DNA from: Taiwanofungus camphoratus
Taxonomy: Eukaryota > Basidiomycota > Agaricomycetes > Polyporales > Taiwanofungaceae
Direction of reading: 5' to 3'
Assembly: GCA_003999685.1 (NCBI GenBank)
Contig: CP021233.1
Coordinates: forward strand, 62,001-126,000
Length of the DNA stretch: 64,000 nucleotides
Positions 22,990 through 34,186 of this stretch are shown here, piece by piece. Each line of letters opens with the position of its first letter. The stretch's first letter is position 1. The position numbers were made by a program, and so were the translations under genes. The notes under the pieces were generated by a model that did no database searches, had not been told where the DNA came from, and saw only the letters and a program-made list of their open reading frames with translations.

Positions 22990-24006
22990 ATGAAATCCCT
23001 TTCTACAGACATTACCAATCAAATTCTTTCTCTGCTTGATTTAGGTCAATCTGCTCACCAAATATCCAGCTCTACTGGTGTACATTATAGTACTATCATC
23101 AGGATATGCTCTAGACTTCATCCTACCCTTCTCAAGTCCTCTGGTGGCTGTCCAGCCAAGCTTTCCTCCACTGATATTTGTCATGCTATTTGCTTAATTA
23201 GCACTAGAAAGGCTGAAAGTGCTGTTCAAGTGTCTAAAACACTTCAGGATATTAAAAACACACCCATATCCCCACAGACCATTTGTCGTTCTCTGAGAAA
23301 AACAGATATAAAGGCTGTGGTGAAGAAGAAATGACCACTACTATTAAAGCGTCATTAGAAGGAAAGGTTGGACTTTGCTGTGAGTCATCAGCACTGGACT
23401 ATGGATGATTGGAAGAAGGTTATATGATCTGATGAGACCAAAATCAATCACCTGGGGTCAGATGGAAGGAAATGGGCATGGAAAAAGCCAGGAGAGGGTC
23501 TTAGTGCCAGACTGGTGGAGGGAACAGTCAAGTTTGGTGGAGGGAGTGTCATAGTATGGGGCTGTATGACTTGAGAAGGAGTTGGATTGGCATGCAAGAT
23601 TGATGGGAGGATGGCAGCAGACCTTTATGTCAGCATCTTGGAGGATGAACTTCAAGGATCACTTGATTACTATGGTCTAACCCCTCGAGATGTCATTTTC
23701 CAGCAAGACAACAACCCCAAGCACACTAGCAAAAAGGCTAAAAGGTGGTTTCAGGACCATGATTTTAATGTCATGGTATGGCCAGCTCAGTCTCCTGACC
23801 TTAATCCTATTGAGCATCTTTGGCAACACTTGAAAACAAGGCTTGCAGAGTATGAAAAGCCTTCAAGTGAGATTTTGGAGCTTTGGGAGTGTGTGGAGAA
23901 GAAATGGAATGCAATTGATGCTTTTGTGTGTCAAAATTTGATAGAAAGTATGCCTAGAAAGGTAGAGGCTGTGATAAAGGCAAAAGGAGAATATACTAAG
24001 TACTAA
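22990..24006 (+). pseudogene. Tc1-family DD34E transposase, inactivated
   Basis: Reads as one frame from MKSLSTDITNQIL with two helix-turn-helix parts (LLDLGQSAHQISSSTGVHYSTI, then ISPQTICRSLRK) into the catalytic core. Asp in SDETK (about 23432), Asp in FQQDNNPKH (about 23705) and Glu in DLNPIEHLW, with 34 residues between the second Asp and the Glu, so DD34E. Four in-frame stops: TGA 23332-23334, TAG 23356-23358, TGA 23425-23427 (place of the Trp in VIWSDE), TGA 23572-23574 (place of the Trp in GCMTW). No frameshifts were found, so the decay is by point transitions only. Ends GEYTKY at 24006. Confidence 0.9.
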
Positions 24007-24036
24007 TCATTTGTATTTTCTATTTCATATTATGCT

Positions 24037-24247
24037 AGCAACAAAACCGTTGCAATGAACTTTCTGAAAGAATGATAGATAACTTCTCGTATACTTATCC
24101 ATTTTTTATAATAGATACCACATTGGAAAGCCATGATGCAGGGCTTTTCAATGGTCCAACATTTGAAGCTATTGCATATCTGGTGACAGAGATATAGACC
24201 AAACAGTCAGAAAGTGACAAACATTGCAGCAGTTTTGTGAGTCACTG
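24037..24247 (-). repeat. Right terminal inverted repeat of the Tc1-type element
   Basis: Partner of 22630-22840. Followed by the TA duplication and the rest of LTR-D. Confidence 0.9.
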
Positions 24248-24309
24248 TATCTCTCATAGTCAGGCCCTCACATTTGAGGCTTTGCAATCGTTGATACCAG
24301 TTTGTATCA

Positions 24310-24757
24310 ATGTCTAAGACTGTTGATACAATCTAGGAAGTTCTGTTGAGTGAGAAGTGACAATCTGAAAAGTGGTTCAATGTATTCTAAGTTGAAATAG
24401 AACTCTCAGTGAAAGGAAGGGTGTAAAAATGAAGAAAGAGTGTTAGATGCTAGAGAACAACTGTCTAAGCTAAGAACAGAGGTTTATAATTCTTGTTGTG
24501 TTTGCAAAGAGAAGCAAGAGGTCAATAAGTCTTGTGTAACAGAATTTTGTGTTAATATATGAACGATTCTTAGATGCTGAGGTTTGAAGAAAGCTGAAGC
24601 TGAAATCAAAGGTGTATATAGATTATTAAGACCTTAGAAATAAATGGGAAAATGCAAAGACAGAATTGAAACATTTTGAATAAAGATGGGGTATAGGATG
24701 GGCATTGTAGTAGTGCAATGTGTATCAGGAGGTATAACTAAGATAAAGGTACATCAG
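24310..24757. other. AT-rich decayed stretch between two repeat stacks
   Basis: Continues the AT-rich host sequence that precedes 17289; LTR-D copy 1 split it. Short broken frames with Lys/Glu/Cys-rich translations, no family recognised. Probably an old repeat. Confidence 0.35.
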
Positions 24758-25258
24758 TGTTACAGGGCAGTAACAGTGCGGATGTACATTTTCATTTCTC
24801 TTCACTATACTGGACTAGTGGTGATGAGTCCTATAGTTTCCTGGGCTCTGAATCACAAATTTAGGAGCTTTCTAATCCCCTCACAAACCATCCTATGACT
24901 CTTTTACAGCTCCTAACACCTACTTTGCCTCCTAAACCCTTCTAACACCCTACAAAGTTCTGTGAAGTCGCTCGAAGTGCTATGAAGCTTTGAACACTAG
25001 CTACGAAAAGGCTAACTCTTGCTAGGTCAACTATCAGACATGGCCAGCCCTCCCATATTGTTCTATTGGGTTCAGGTCCCAGCTACTATGTCATCCATCC
25101 CAGGTTTAGCTAGAAAGGCTTAGCTAAGTCTCTTCAATCTCTTGTGACTGTAGGCACCTCCAATAGTCTTCGAAATGGTCCGAAGTTCTGAAGGCTGGAC
25201 TTAGGAAGCCTTGTACACCCCCTGGGTCTCGATCCTATGCCATAAGGTCCTTCTATGA

Positions 25259-27893
25259 TGATAGGCGCCAGGCCCTTCTAGGCCCCACGGAGTGCTCTCA
25301 CTTGATCCTAGGATCTTAGTCATGGCTTCAACGCCACTCGATGCGTCTGATACCACCTGAAAGGCCACTGTGAGACTCTCCGATAGCTTTGAATCATGCC
25401 ACAGCCACTTCATCAATTCCGGTTCAACGTTCTGGTGTGCAGCTCTCCCTACACACAATGCACCACATGCAGTCGCCACTCAAAGTCCTCGCATGTGACC
25501 AGTCATGCCACTCCAATATCGCTCGATCAGCTTTGATGCACCACTCGATGCGCTCGATAACGCTACAGCCACAGGTTTCGTCTTAGTCTATGTACGTTGA
25601 TACGACCTAGGGGACCCTGGTACCTAGGGAGTGCTCCGCAACGTGGCTGTGGGGTAGTGTGATAACTGTGAGAATGTGCGGATAGGAGCTACAACCTGTA
25701 TGATACCGGGAAACCTGTATGTCTTGTTTTTGTAAGTAGGGGAGTAAGGGGTCAAGGGTCCTGCACAACAGGATCTTGTTCCTAAGTGCTATACTATCCC
25801 TAAGGCCTTGCGAGGCCCTCCGAAGTACGCGGAGTTCTTCGAGATTCTGCGAAGTCCTTCGAAGTTTTAGCTAAATCGCACGAGCTGACTTTGTAGGTGC
25901 TGCGAAGTTCTTTTAGCTAGAGTTAGCTAAAGGGCGTAAGGCTTAGAGGTTTGATAGAGCGAGGTGGGCGAGGTTTGGCTAGCGTAGGAGACCTGTAGGA
26001 GAGGTCAGAGAGTTCGAGGGCGTAGGGAGATGTACTATAGCCTGAAACTAAGGCTATGGGAGAGTCGTAGGGCTATTCGTAGGATGTAGGGATAACGCAA
26101 CGTGAGCCTAAGGGTATAACTAAGGCGGAGGCCCACCGGATAGGTGCTATAAGAGGTACTGAAGGGCACGAAGTTACGGCGACTTTGTAGATCGTAGTGC
26201 GTAGTTCGGGAAGCATAGATGTGGTTCGTAGATATATCGCGAGCGTAGACGTAGTTCAAAGGTACTGAAACGAAGCTGGGGTGGAGACTTAGGGACCTTA
26301 GGACCGTTCCTAAGGTTGTACTCACAACGCTTTCCTGAGATCGGAGCTACAGGAGAACTGGTATTCCCACGAGAGAAGCGTACACTGAGGGGTCTCTCTC
26401 TTATATAGTAAACTACCTCTGACTAAATAGGGGAACGTGAGGTGAACTAATCTTGCACGAAGCGATCCTTACGAGTCCAAAATGTGTACTAAAGCGCATG
26501 GACTCCGAAGTGAACACGAGGAGGATAGGAACTAATTAGGAACTGAAACAGGGGAACTACGTACGGTAGAAAGGTGACCAAGTTCATTCACGAGGGCGGG
26601 ATGACTATCCGAGAGCAGCCATGCGCCGTGATCACCTATCTTAGTGGGCTAAGAGCGCACGAAGTTCTTAGCAGCGGCACTTGGCCTAATCGGGGCAGGA
26701 GGTGTCCTAACGGGGTGGAGGGTCATATGGGTACGCCCTAGGATGACCTTATGGCATAGGATCGAGACTCATGGGGGTGCACAAGGCTTTCTAAGTCCAA
26801 CTTCCAGAACTTCAGACCGTTTCGGAGCCTATCGGAGGTAGCTGCAATCACAAGAGCTAGGAGAGACTTAGCTAAGACTTCTTAGCTAAGCCCGGGATGA
26901 GTGATGTAGTAGATAGGACCTAGATCTAATGGAACAGTATGGGAGGGCCGGCAGTGTCCGATAGTGGACTTAGCAGGAGTTAGGGACTTCGCGTCTAGCA
27001 TTCGAAATCTCGTAGCACCTCGTGTGACTTCGCAAGACTTCGTAGGGTGTTAGGAGGGTTTAGGAAGGAGAGGGGGCGTTAGGAATATTATAGGAACCTA
27101 TCCCTCCTGTCGTAGGCTGTAGGAGAGTCTTAGAGTGGTCGGTTGGGGGATTAGAAAGCTCCTAATAATCACGATTCGGGGCCCAGGAGGCTACGGGACT
27201 CATCAACATTCCTTTGTCTCAGCCTTACTAGTGACGTCAGTATAGTAGCCACTCCCTTTATGAGCTATTCTATAGTACACAAGTAGTTAGGATGCCACTT
27301 ATACTACGCCACTCCTGATGTGCCTTACATTATAGTAAAGTAGTATAAATGTGATGTACGACATCTCTGACCAACAGAGAAGTTTTTCCCCATTCCGCAG
27401 AGCTCAAGAAGAGCACCTTTGACACAGTCCCCTACTGCATTCTACAGCTTCTTTCTGTCTTCAATTATGTTCAAAGAGTTGCGTCTACACTCCGCCTTCT
27501 ACAGTCTCTTGAAGGGTTGTGTCTCATCCGTCTTCAACCTACATCGAAGGGTTGTGCTCAGTCTTACGTCCACTTTCGACATCTGTCGAAGGATTGCGTC
27601 TATATCTTTTCTCTAACCCAAGCCCGCCCTTTACAGTAACTGAGGGGCTGCATATCAGCTAAGTCCACCCGTTTAAGCCTTCCCTTAGTACAGTACCATA
27701 GCACATTGAAGCTACATCAAGCAGTCACGACACACATCGTAGGTTATCGAAGACCTTCGTAGACGTTTCTCAACCCATTTGAGATCAGGAACCCTTTGCT
27801 GCTGACTCTCCCCTGTGCACTAACTAGTACTATAGCCTTCCAGCTTCTTTAGGTTGTACCCAGTTAGGGGTTGGAGTGTTCTAGTGCATATCA
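25259..27893 (+). mobile_element. Element C1 (in B5), host of B1
   Basis: Family C, TGATAGGCGCC...GCATATCA. Flanks ATGA (25255-25258) and ATGG (27894-27897). Without B1 it is 1023 bp. B5 sequence (CACGTCCATATAATCC) resumes right after. Confidence 0.85.
25598..27205 (+). mobile_element. Element B1 (in C1)
   Basis: Family B, 1608 bp, TGATACGACC...CTCATCA. Flanks ACGT (25594-25597) and ACAT (27206-27209). Shares two internal deletions with B3 relative to B2, so B1 and B3 form a subfamily. Well-kept CpG sites: a young copy. Confidence 0.9.
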
Positions 27894-27960
27894 ATGGCAC
27901 GTCCATATAATCCCCTACCTATTTAGGACATCTCTTACCTCAATTTGGACAAGTCCTGCT

Positions 27961-29530
27961 TGATACAATTTCTTTTCTCTCGTATATTATCAGTTGGACC
28001 TCAGAGCAGTCCTGTGACCTTTTGCTTATCTGATGGGCCTCAGGTAGGCCCAGCTTCTTCGTGCAATTCAATGACTCATGGCTGCTTACAGTATGGGCCC
28101 TGGACAGGCCTCACTTACCCATGAACACTGACTCATATCGGGCCCCACTCACACATTCCGTCTTACACATACGTATTGCTAATATGGCCCAATGACTTAT
28201 ATTGCCTTACTTACACTTACTCATATTGCTTTTTAGATCACATGCCATGGTCTGTGCACAGAGTAAAATACGTATATAAGGCCCTGTACTTTGTAGGTCG
28301 AACCTTAAGTTTGATCTGCTTACCAGGTAGCTAGCATTCACTAGCAATCCTATACTCGTATCTTGCGACCTCTCACTTCATACCTGAGTACTCACTCAAT
28401 GTCTATCAACTTCGCTTTAGAGGACAACAGATCATCCTTAAGTTCTTGCTACTATCTCTTGTAGTCAGGCCCTCACGTTCGAGGCTTCCCGGTGATGCGC
28501 ACTATAACACTCCAACCCCAACTGGGTATGACCTAGAGAAGCTGGAAGGCTATAGAACTAGTTAGTGTGGAGGGGAGAGTCAGCAGCAAAGGGTTCCCGA
28601 TCTCAAATGGGTCGAGAGACATCTACGAAGGTCTTCGACAACCTTCTACGTGTGTCGTGACTGCTCGACGTAGCTTCGATGCGCTACTATGCTGTACTAT
28701 ACTAAGAAGAGGCTTAAATGTGAAAACTTAGCTGATATGCAGCCCTTTGAAATACTGTAGAAGGCGGACTTGGGTTAGAGAGAGATGCTAGCGCAACCCT
28801 TCGATGTGGCTCGAAGGTGAACGTAAGACTGAACGCAACTCTTTGACAGATGTCGAAGACGGACAAGACGCAACCCTTCAAGATACTGTAGAAGGCGGAT
28901 AGTAGATGCAACTCTTCGAACATAATCGAAGACGGAAGGACACAGTAGAACGCAGTAGGTGACTGAATCGAAGGTGCTCTTCTTGAGCTCTGCAGGATGG
29001 GGGAAAACTTCTCTGTTGTTCTGAGACACCATACATCGTGTTTATACTACTGTACTATAATGTAAGGCGCATTGGGAGTGGCATAGTACAAGTGGCATCC
29101 TAACTACTTGCGTACTACGAACTATGGAGTGGCATGAAATATACTAAGACAAGACCTGGGGCCATAGCGTTATCAAGTACATCGAGTGGCGCGTTGTAGC
29201 AGATTGAGTGATATTGGAGTGGCGTGTCGTAGCAGATTGAGTGATATTGGAGTGGCGTGCCCAGTCATGTGCGAGGACATTGAGTGGCAACTGCATGTGG
29301 CGTATTGTGCGTAGAGGGAACGGTACACCGAAACATCAGACCAGAACTGGCGGAGTGGCAGTGACATGATTCAAAGCCATCAGAGAGTCCCACAGTGGCT
29401 TTTTGGGCTGTATTGGATGTGTCGAGTGGCGTCGAAGGTATGACTACGGTCCTAGGGTCGAGTGAGGGCGCTCCGTGGGGTCTAGAAGGGCCTGGTGCCT
29501 ATCACCGGTTCTTGATACCAGCTTGTATCA
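27961..29530 (+). mobile_element. Solo LTR-D copy 2 (in B5), host of C2
   Basis: TGATACAA...TTGTATCA with 5-bp duplication CTGCT (27956-27960, 29531-29535). 554 bp without C2. At 28453-28454 it keeps the TA where the Tc1 element sits in copy 1. Confidence 0.9.
28493..29504 (-). mobile_element. Element C2 (in LTR-D copy 2)
   Basis: Reverse family C, 1012 bp, TGATGCGCAC...GTGCCTATCA, with perfect CCGG duplication (28489-28492, 29505-29508). Confidence 0.9.
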
Positions 29531-31187
29531 CTGCTGGTAGAGACTTTGTATGCCTTTAGCCCACTGGAACAGTTGATCATGGTGCATGGCCACTCTCAGA
29601 TAGCCATCCTGCCCTCATGGATGATCTTGATCACCTTTCTACCATATGTAGTTCCCCTGTTTCAGTTTCTATTTAGTTCCTATCCTCCTTGTGTTCACTT
29701 TGGAGTCCATGCACATTAGTACACATTTTGGACTTGTAGAGACCACTTCACACAAGAATAGTTCATCTCACCCTCTCCTATTTAGTTAGAGATAGTTTAC
29801 TATTTACGAGAAAGACCTCTCAGTGCATGCTTTCCCCTTAGGAATACAAGTTCCCCTGTAGCTCTGATCTCAGAAAGTGCCGCAAGTGCAGCCTTAGGAA
29901 CGGTCCTAAGCCCTTAAGTCTCCACCCTAGCTCCATTTCAGTATTTTTTAACTACGTCTATGCTCGTGATATATCTATCAACTACATCTACACCCCTCAA
30001 ACTACGCACTACAATCCACAAAGTCAACGTGACTTTACACCCTTTAGTACAACCTATAGCATCTATCCGGTGGGCCTCTGCTTTAGTTATACCCAAAGGC
30101 TCATGTTGCGTCATCCCTATGTCCTACGATATCACTGTGATCCTCCTATAGCCTTCAATTCAGATTATATCACACCCCCTACACTCTCAAACTCCCCAAT
30201 CTATGTCTTGAAGCTAGCAGATACTTCAGAACATTCAGTGACCTTGTTCTCCCATCTCTACTCCCAGTATAGACTCCACGAACCATCTGACCTCTTTTAT
30301 AGGTCCCTATGCTAGTCTAATCTTTCATACTTTGCTCTACAAACCTTAAAGCATTGACCTTTTTCTTAGCTAACTTTAGCTAAAGACTTTGAAGAAGTCT
30401 AGTATCATTTGCCATCTATTTGGACCTCTATTCTATCGACCTATTGCTTCCTAACTTTACACATACTATGAAGTCAGATAGCATGCTTTAGCAAAACTTC
30501 AATGGACTTCGCAGATCTTCAAAGGACTTTGCAAGGTCTTTGGGATCATCTAGCACATAGGAGTAAGATCCTGTTGCGCAAGACCCTTGACCCCTTACTC
30601 TCTCGCTCACAAAAACAAGACATATAGGTCTCCCGGTACTGTACAGGTTGTGGCTCCCCTTCTCACATCTTTCACAGTTCACTCCACTGCTTCTTAGCCA
30701 CATTTTGAAGCACTCCCTAGGTCACAGGGTCCCCTAGGACATAACAGTGGGTCATGTACACTTACAATTATCATCATCATTCCCGACAGGCTGACCGCCA
30801 CCCACTTAGTTATGGACTATTTCTTGAAAGGGGCTGCTCAGGCCTCTGACTCATGGACACTTAGTAGGCATAGGTACTGATACCTATGGGAGTGAGGGCT
30901 GGCTTGCCCTAAACCCACCATAGTACTTAAAGGGTCAGCTTATGGTGGAATACCCCAATTTTATCCTCTTTAGTTACACTGTGTACTTTGGTACCGTCAT
31001 TATCACTTATACAGAGCTGTACAATACATATGTCCATAATAAAACAGATAAAAATGGAAGTGTGGCCTGAACACAGTATGTCACCCCTCGAGCTCGGTCT
31101 CCACGGCAGTACAACAACAACACCGCTGCAGTTGCAGTGCGTGGGTGTAGCCAGAGTCCCCCCCCCTTTCCCCCCGTCCACGCCGCC

Positions 31188-33101
31188 TCACAACACGCCC
31201 CCTGCGAGCACCACCCCGACCATCGCAGCAGCCCACACCGCCGAGCCGCCGCCGAGCCGCAGGCCGCACGCGGCATTCGCCCCCGGCGCGCCCGCGTCGA
31301 CCCACTCCTGCCACGCCGCGTACATCTCGACGACGAACGCCTGCCCCTCGGGCGACGCCGCGCCCTGCCTCGCCCAGTTGTCCGGGTCGACCACCGGCGC
31401 GAGCCACATCTCCGCGTCGAAGTGCGCGAGGCCCGCCCCCGGCGCCGGCGCCGTCGCGGAAGGCGCGGGGCTCGTGCTCGAAGGCGCGGTGGTCGTGCTC
31501 GACGGTGTCGACGCGACGGAGGAGGAGAATTTCGCGGGCTGCGAGGGCGCCGACGACGGTGCAGTGCTGGTGAGCGCCGCGCCGGCGCCGTCGCCCGTGC
31601 CCCACACCGCGACGTTCCCCTGGCCGGACAGCGCCTCCCGGCAGCGCTCGGCGAGCGGCAGGTGCGTGTGCACGCCGGCCGCGAGCGCGAGGCGGTACAC
31701 CGTGCTCGCGAGGAGCGCCGTGCTGCTCGCGTCCGCGAACGTGCGCGCGTCGTCTGCGTAGTTCGTGAACAGGTAGCTCGACTGGTTCTGTGCGCCGTAG
31801 CAGAGCGAGGCGGGGCGAGAGAACGCGATCGCGCGCGGGATGAGATCGGATGAATGAGCGAGGGTGAGTTGCGACGAAATGAGGGGGAACGCACCAGCGT
31901 CGCGTACATGCCGTTGTGGATGTCTTGTACCCAGTCCGCGAGGTCCTTCATCTCGCTTTTCATCTTCCCCGCGTACTGCGAGTGCTGCATCGTCGCGAGC
32001 ACCCGCAGCATTCCCGCCGCCGCCCATCCGTTGCCTGAAAACACGCGCACGAGAAAGGAGGTCAGCATGGGAAGCGGGGGGGGCTGCAGAATGAACGCGG
32101 AGAGTCGACGCGGGCGACGTCGTCATGTGAGGGCACTCACCGGTGGACCAATGGCCTGGATCCGTGGCGTTCCCCAGCACGATGTGTTTCCACAAGCCCG
32201 GGCCAGAGTCATAGAGGTACTGGCGATACAGCTTGATCTGCGTGTACGCCTCGCTCACCAGGGACTCGTTCGCCGAGAGCGCGCCGTAGTACGCGAGGAA
32301 CGGCGGCACCATGTACACCGAGTCCGACCTGCGCACGCGCGCGTCGTCAGCGAGCGCCGCGCAGCACACACGGGAAGAAACAGACGACGGCGCACCAGAG
32401 CTCCACCTGCTCGATCCGGTGGGAGATCGCGCCGTCGTTCGTGCGCGGGACGACGTCGAGCGTGTACGCGAGCTGGCCCTGCGCCGCCCGCGCGTAGTCC
32501 AGCCCGTCCTGCGCGCCCGCGCCCGTCCAGTTCGCGAGCAGCACCGCGACGCCGAGGCTCGCGGGGTCGCCCGCCGCCCCGTCCGGTGTGTAGACGAGCG
32601 GCGCGGGCCCGGAGATGTTTGACTGGTTGCGCACGACGTCGTGTGCGATCGCGAGCACGGGGGCGAGCGAGGACGGGAGGGGGGAGGAGGGCGGGGGAAG
32701 AGACGAGTTGAACACGGCGTAGGCGGGCGCGTTGGACTCGGTGAGCGCCTCGCACTCGGTGCCGAGTTCCCAGCTGCGGGAGGAAGTGGCGCAGGTCAGT
32801 GTCAGGTGGGCGTGCGGAGGAGAAGAAGACGTGTTCGATTGCTAGCGTTCACGCCGCAGAGTGCACCCGGTCGCTTCTGAGCTGAAAAGAGGGGCAGAGA
32901 AGCGCACACGAGGCCTCTCAGGATGCACGCAAACGGAACACGACCAAGCGAAAAGAACAGGCACCTTTGCTGAGCGCCGCGCCAGAGGGCGGCCTTGACG
33001 GCGGAGAGCTGATCGGCGGTCAGGTTCTGTGTGAGGACGGGGACAGGCGAGGAGGCGAATAGAAGCAGAGACACGCCGAGGGCGAGCAGCGGGCGCGTCA
33101 T
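31188..33101 (-). CDS. Secreted six-hairpin glycosidase, GH105-like
   Basis: Predicted (alpha/alpha)6-barrel glycosidase resembling GH105 unsaturated glucuronyl/rhamnogalacturonyl hydrolases of pectin breakdown. Start at 33101 gives a signal peptide (MTRPLLALGVSLLLF, likely cut before QNLTAD). Exons in order: N-terminal piece to about 32966; SWELGTECEALTESNAPAYAVFNSS to RIEQVELW (32775-32390); SDSVYMVPPFLAYYGALS to DPGHWSTG, with the conserved hydrophobic PPF block; NGWAAAGMLRVLATM; then SYLFTNYADDARTFADAS to the stop at 31188. The last exon holds a Ser/Thr/Pro/Ala-rich stretch of about 45 residues before AEMWLAPVVDPDNW. It ends in a hydrophobic tail (AVWAAAMVGVVLAGG) like a GPI-anchor signal, so the enzyme may be held at the wall. 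Much more GC-rich than the flanking repeats. Exact substrate not readable. Confidence 0.7.
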
Positions 33102-33608
33102 CGCGGGGCAGGTGTCGGATATGGCGGCGTGCAGCAGACTCGGTCGCTGTTATAGTGCAGACACGGGAGACGGCACACCATATCTCACCTTGAAATATGC
33201 TCGGCAAATACCATCGCATATTGCTGAGAGCTTTATTCACGCGGCATATGGTTCTGCAAACTCTAGATATGTAGATGAATATTCACGAGTCATAAATTCT
33301 AGGGCGCAATTTATAAATTCTTATTGTTCTAATATATAGCATTTGCCGGTTCAAATATGTGAACACCTGATAGTGTTACACATATGGTAAATGTGGTGTT
33401 CTATATGGCATCGACCCATATGTTCTCCCAATTTTATGAATATGCAAGCTTGGATTATTCTGAATTTGTCCACTCACTGATGTTAGGATATGCTACAACT
33501 AAATACATAAAGAGATATTATAAATGTGGATTTACATATGTCAGGGTGTGATAGTGATTGGCACATGCAGAATATGTAGACACCGCAAATTGAGCAGTCC
33601 ACTAAGCG
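33102..33608. other. Promoter side of the glycosidase gene and AT-rich flank
   Basis: First 100 bp are the likely promoter of the gene starting at 33101. Beyond 33190 the stretch is AT-rich with no frame. It holds a hairpin at 33355-33385. Confidence 0.4.
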
Positions 33609-33613
33609 GTCCA

Positions 33614-34186
33614 TGTTACAGGGGAGTTTACGCCTGTAGGTGACTACTGCGATGGTGAGTCGTTGGGTAGTCAGGCGTGAAATGTACACAAGGGGTCAGC
33701 CTGGCTGACAACGTGTACGCGTCTAAGTCTTCAACCGCTAGCCCAACGGTCTTGAGAGAGTTGCAGGCTAGGTCACAGCCTAAGTCCTAGTGTGGTCACA
33801 AGGATATAGATGGTCTGAGAAGACCCGTTGAATAGACAAAGGTATGGGGGCCTGAGCCTAGTTGTAAAGTACAAATGGTAACAGCAGCACCAAAGTACAT
33901 GGTGTAACTAAGGAGGACAAGATTGAGGTGCTCTGCAGTGAGCCAACCCCTTAAGTACTATGGTGGGTTTAGGGCAAGCTAACCCTCACTCCCACAGGTG
34001 CCAGTATCTAGATGTCTATGAGTCAGAGGTCCAAGTGGTCCCCTCTGGGGAATAGTCCATAACTAAGCGGGTGATGGTCAGCCCATCAGGAATAATGGTG
34101 ATAATTGCAAGTGTACATGACCCACTAGTCCAGTATAGCGAAGAGAAATGAAAATGTATGTTCGCACCATTACCGCCTTGTAACAG
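33614..34186 (-). mobile_element. Solo LTR-A copy 2
   Basis: Complete reverse LTR-A, 573 bp, TGTTACAGGGG...CTTGTAACA, with perfect 5-bp duplication GTCCA (33609-33613, 34187-34191). Confidence 0.9.

Larger units (their letters stand above)
22630..24247 (+). mobile_element. Tc1-type DNA transposon with 211-bp inverted repeats
   Basis: 1618-bp element CAGTGACTC...GAGTCACTG flanked by TA on both sides (22628-22629, 24248-24249), the Tc1/mariner target. The inverted repeats cover 22630-22840 and 24037-24247, each 211 bp. They carry an inner AGCAACAAAA end that mirrors the outer one in part. LTR-D copy 2 shows the empty site at 28453-28454. Transposase between the repeats is broken by stop codons. 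Confidence 0.95.
17294..24309 (+). mobile_element. Solo LTR-D copy 1, host of four nested elements
   Basis: LTR with perfect 8-bp inverted ends TGATACAA and TTGTATCA. Flanked by the 5-bp duplication ATGTC (17289-17293 and 24310-24314). It is split by LTR-A1, element F (itself holding B4 and C3) and a Tc1 element. Subtracting them and one duplication each leaves about 542 bp, close to the 554 bp of LTR-D copy 2, so this is one solo LTR pulled apart over 7 kb. Contains TATAAG upstream of a CCCTGTAC stretch near 22455, a possible LTR promoter. Confidence 0.85.
24822..30746 (-). mobile_element. Element B5 (in LTR-A4), host of C1 and D2
   Basis: Reverse family B, TGATGAGTCC at 24822 and ...CATAACA at 30746. 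Duplicated GTGG (24818-24821, 30747-30750); intact LTR-A1 has GCGG at this spot. Without C1 and D2 it is about 1.71 kb. Strong CpG loss compared with B1 and B3. Confidence 0.85.
24758..31010 (+). mobile_element. LTR-A copy 4, 3'-truncated, host of B5
   Basis: Starts TGTTACAGGGCAG at 24758, is interrupted at 24822 by B5, resumes at 30747 and loses similarity to LTR-A near 31010. About 330 of 561 bp remain. It has lost most CpG sites kept by LTR-A1, so it is among the oldest copies. Confidence 0.75.

Noticed and set aside
19700-30700. Short open frames repeated in copies of elements B and C
   Set aside because: Frames are not kept between copies and lack domains; the elements look non-coding.
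17294-31010. CRISPR-like array from the repeated words
   Set aside because: Eukaryotic DNA; spacing is irregular and the repeats belong to nested LTR-like elements.
30988-32711. Long plus-strand frames (257, 238 and 285 codons)
   Set aside because: They lie over GC-rich exons of the minus-strand glycosidase and translate to Arg/Ala/Pro-rich text; shadows of the real gene.
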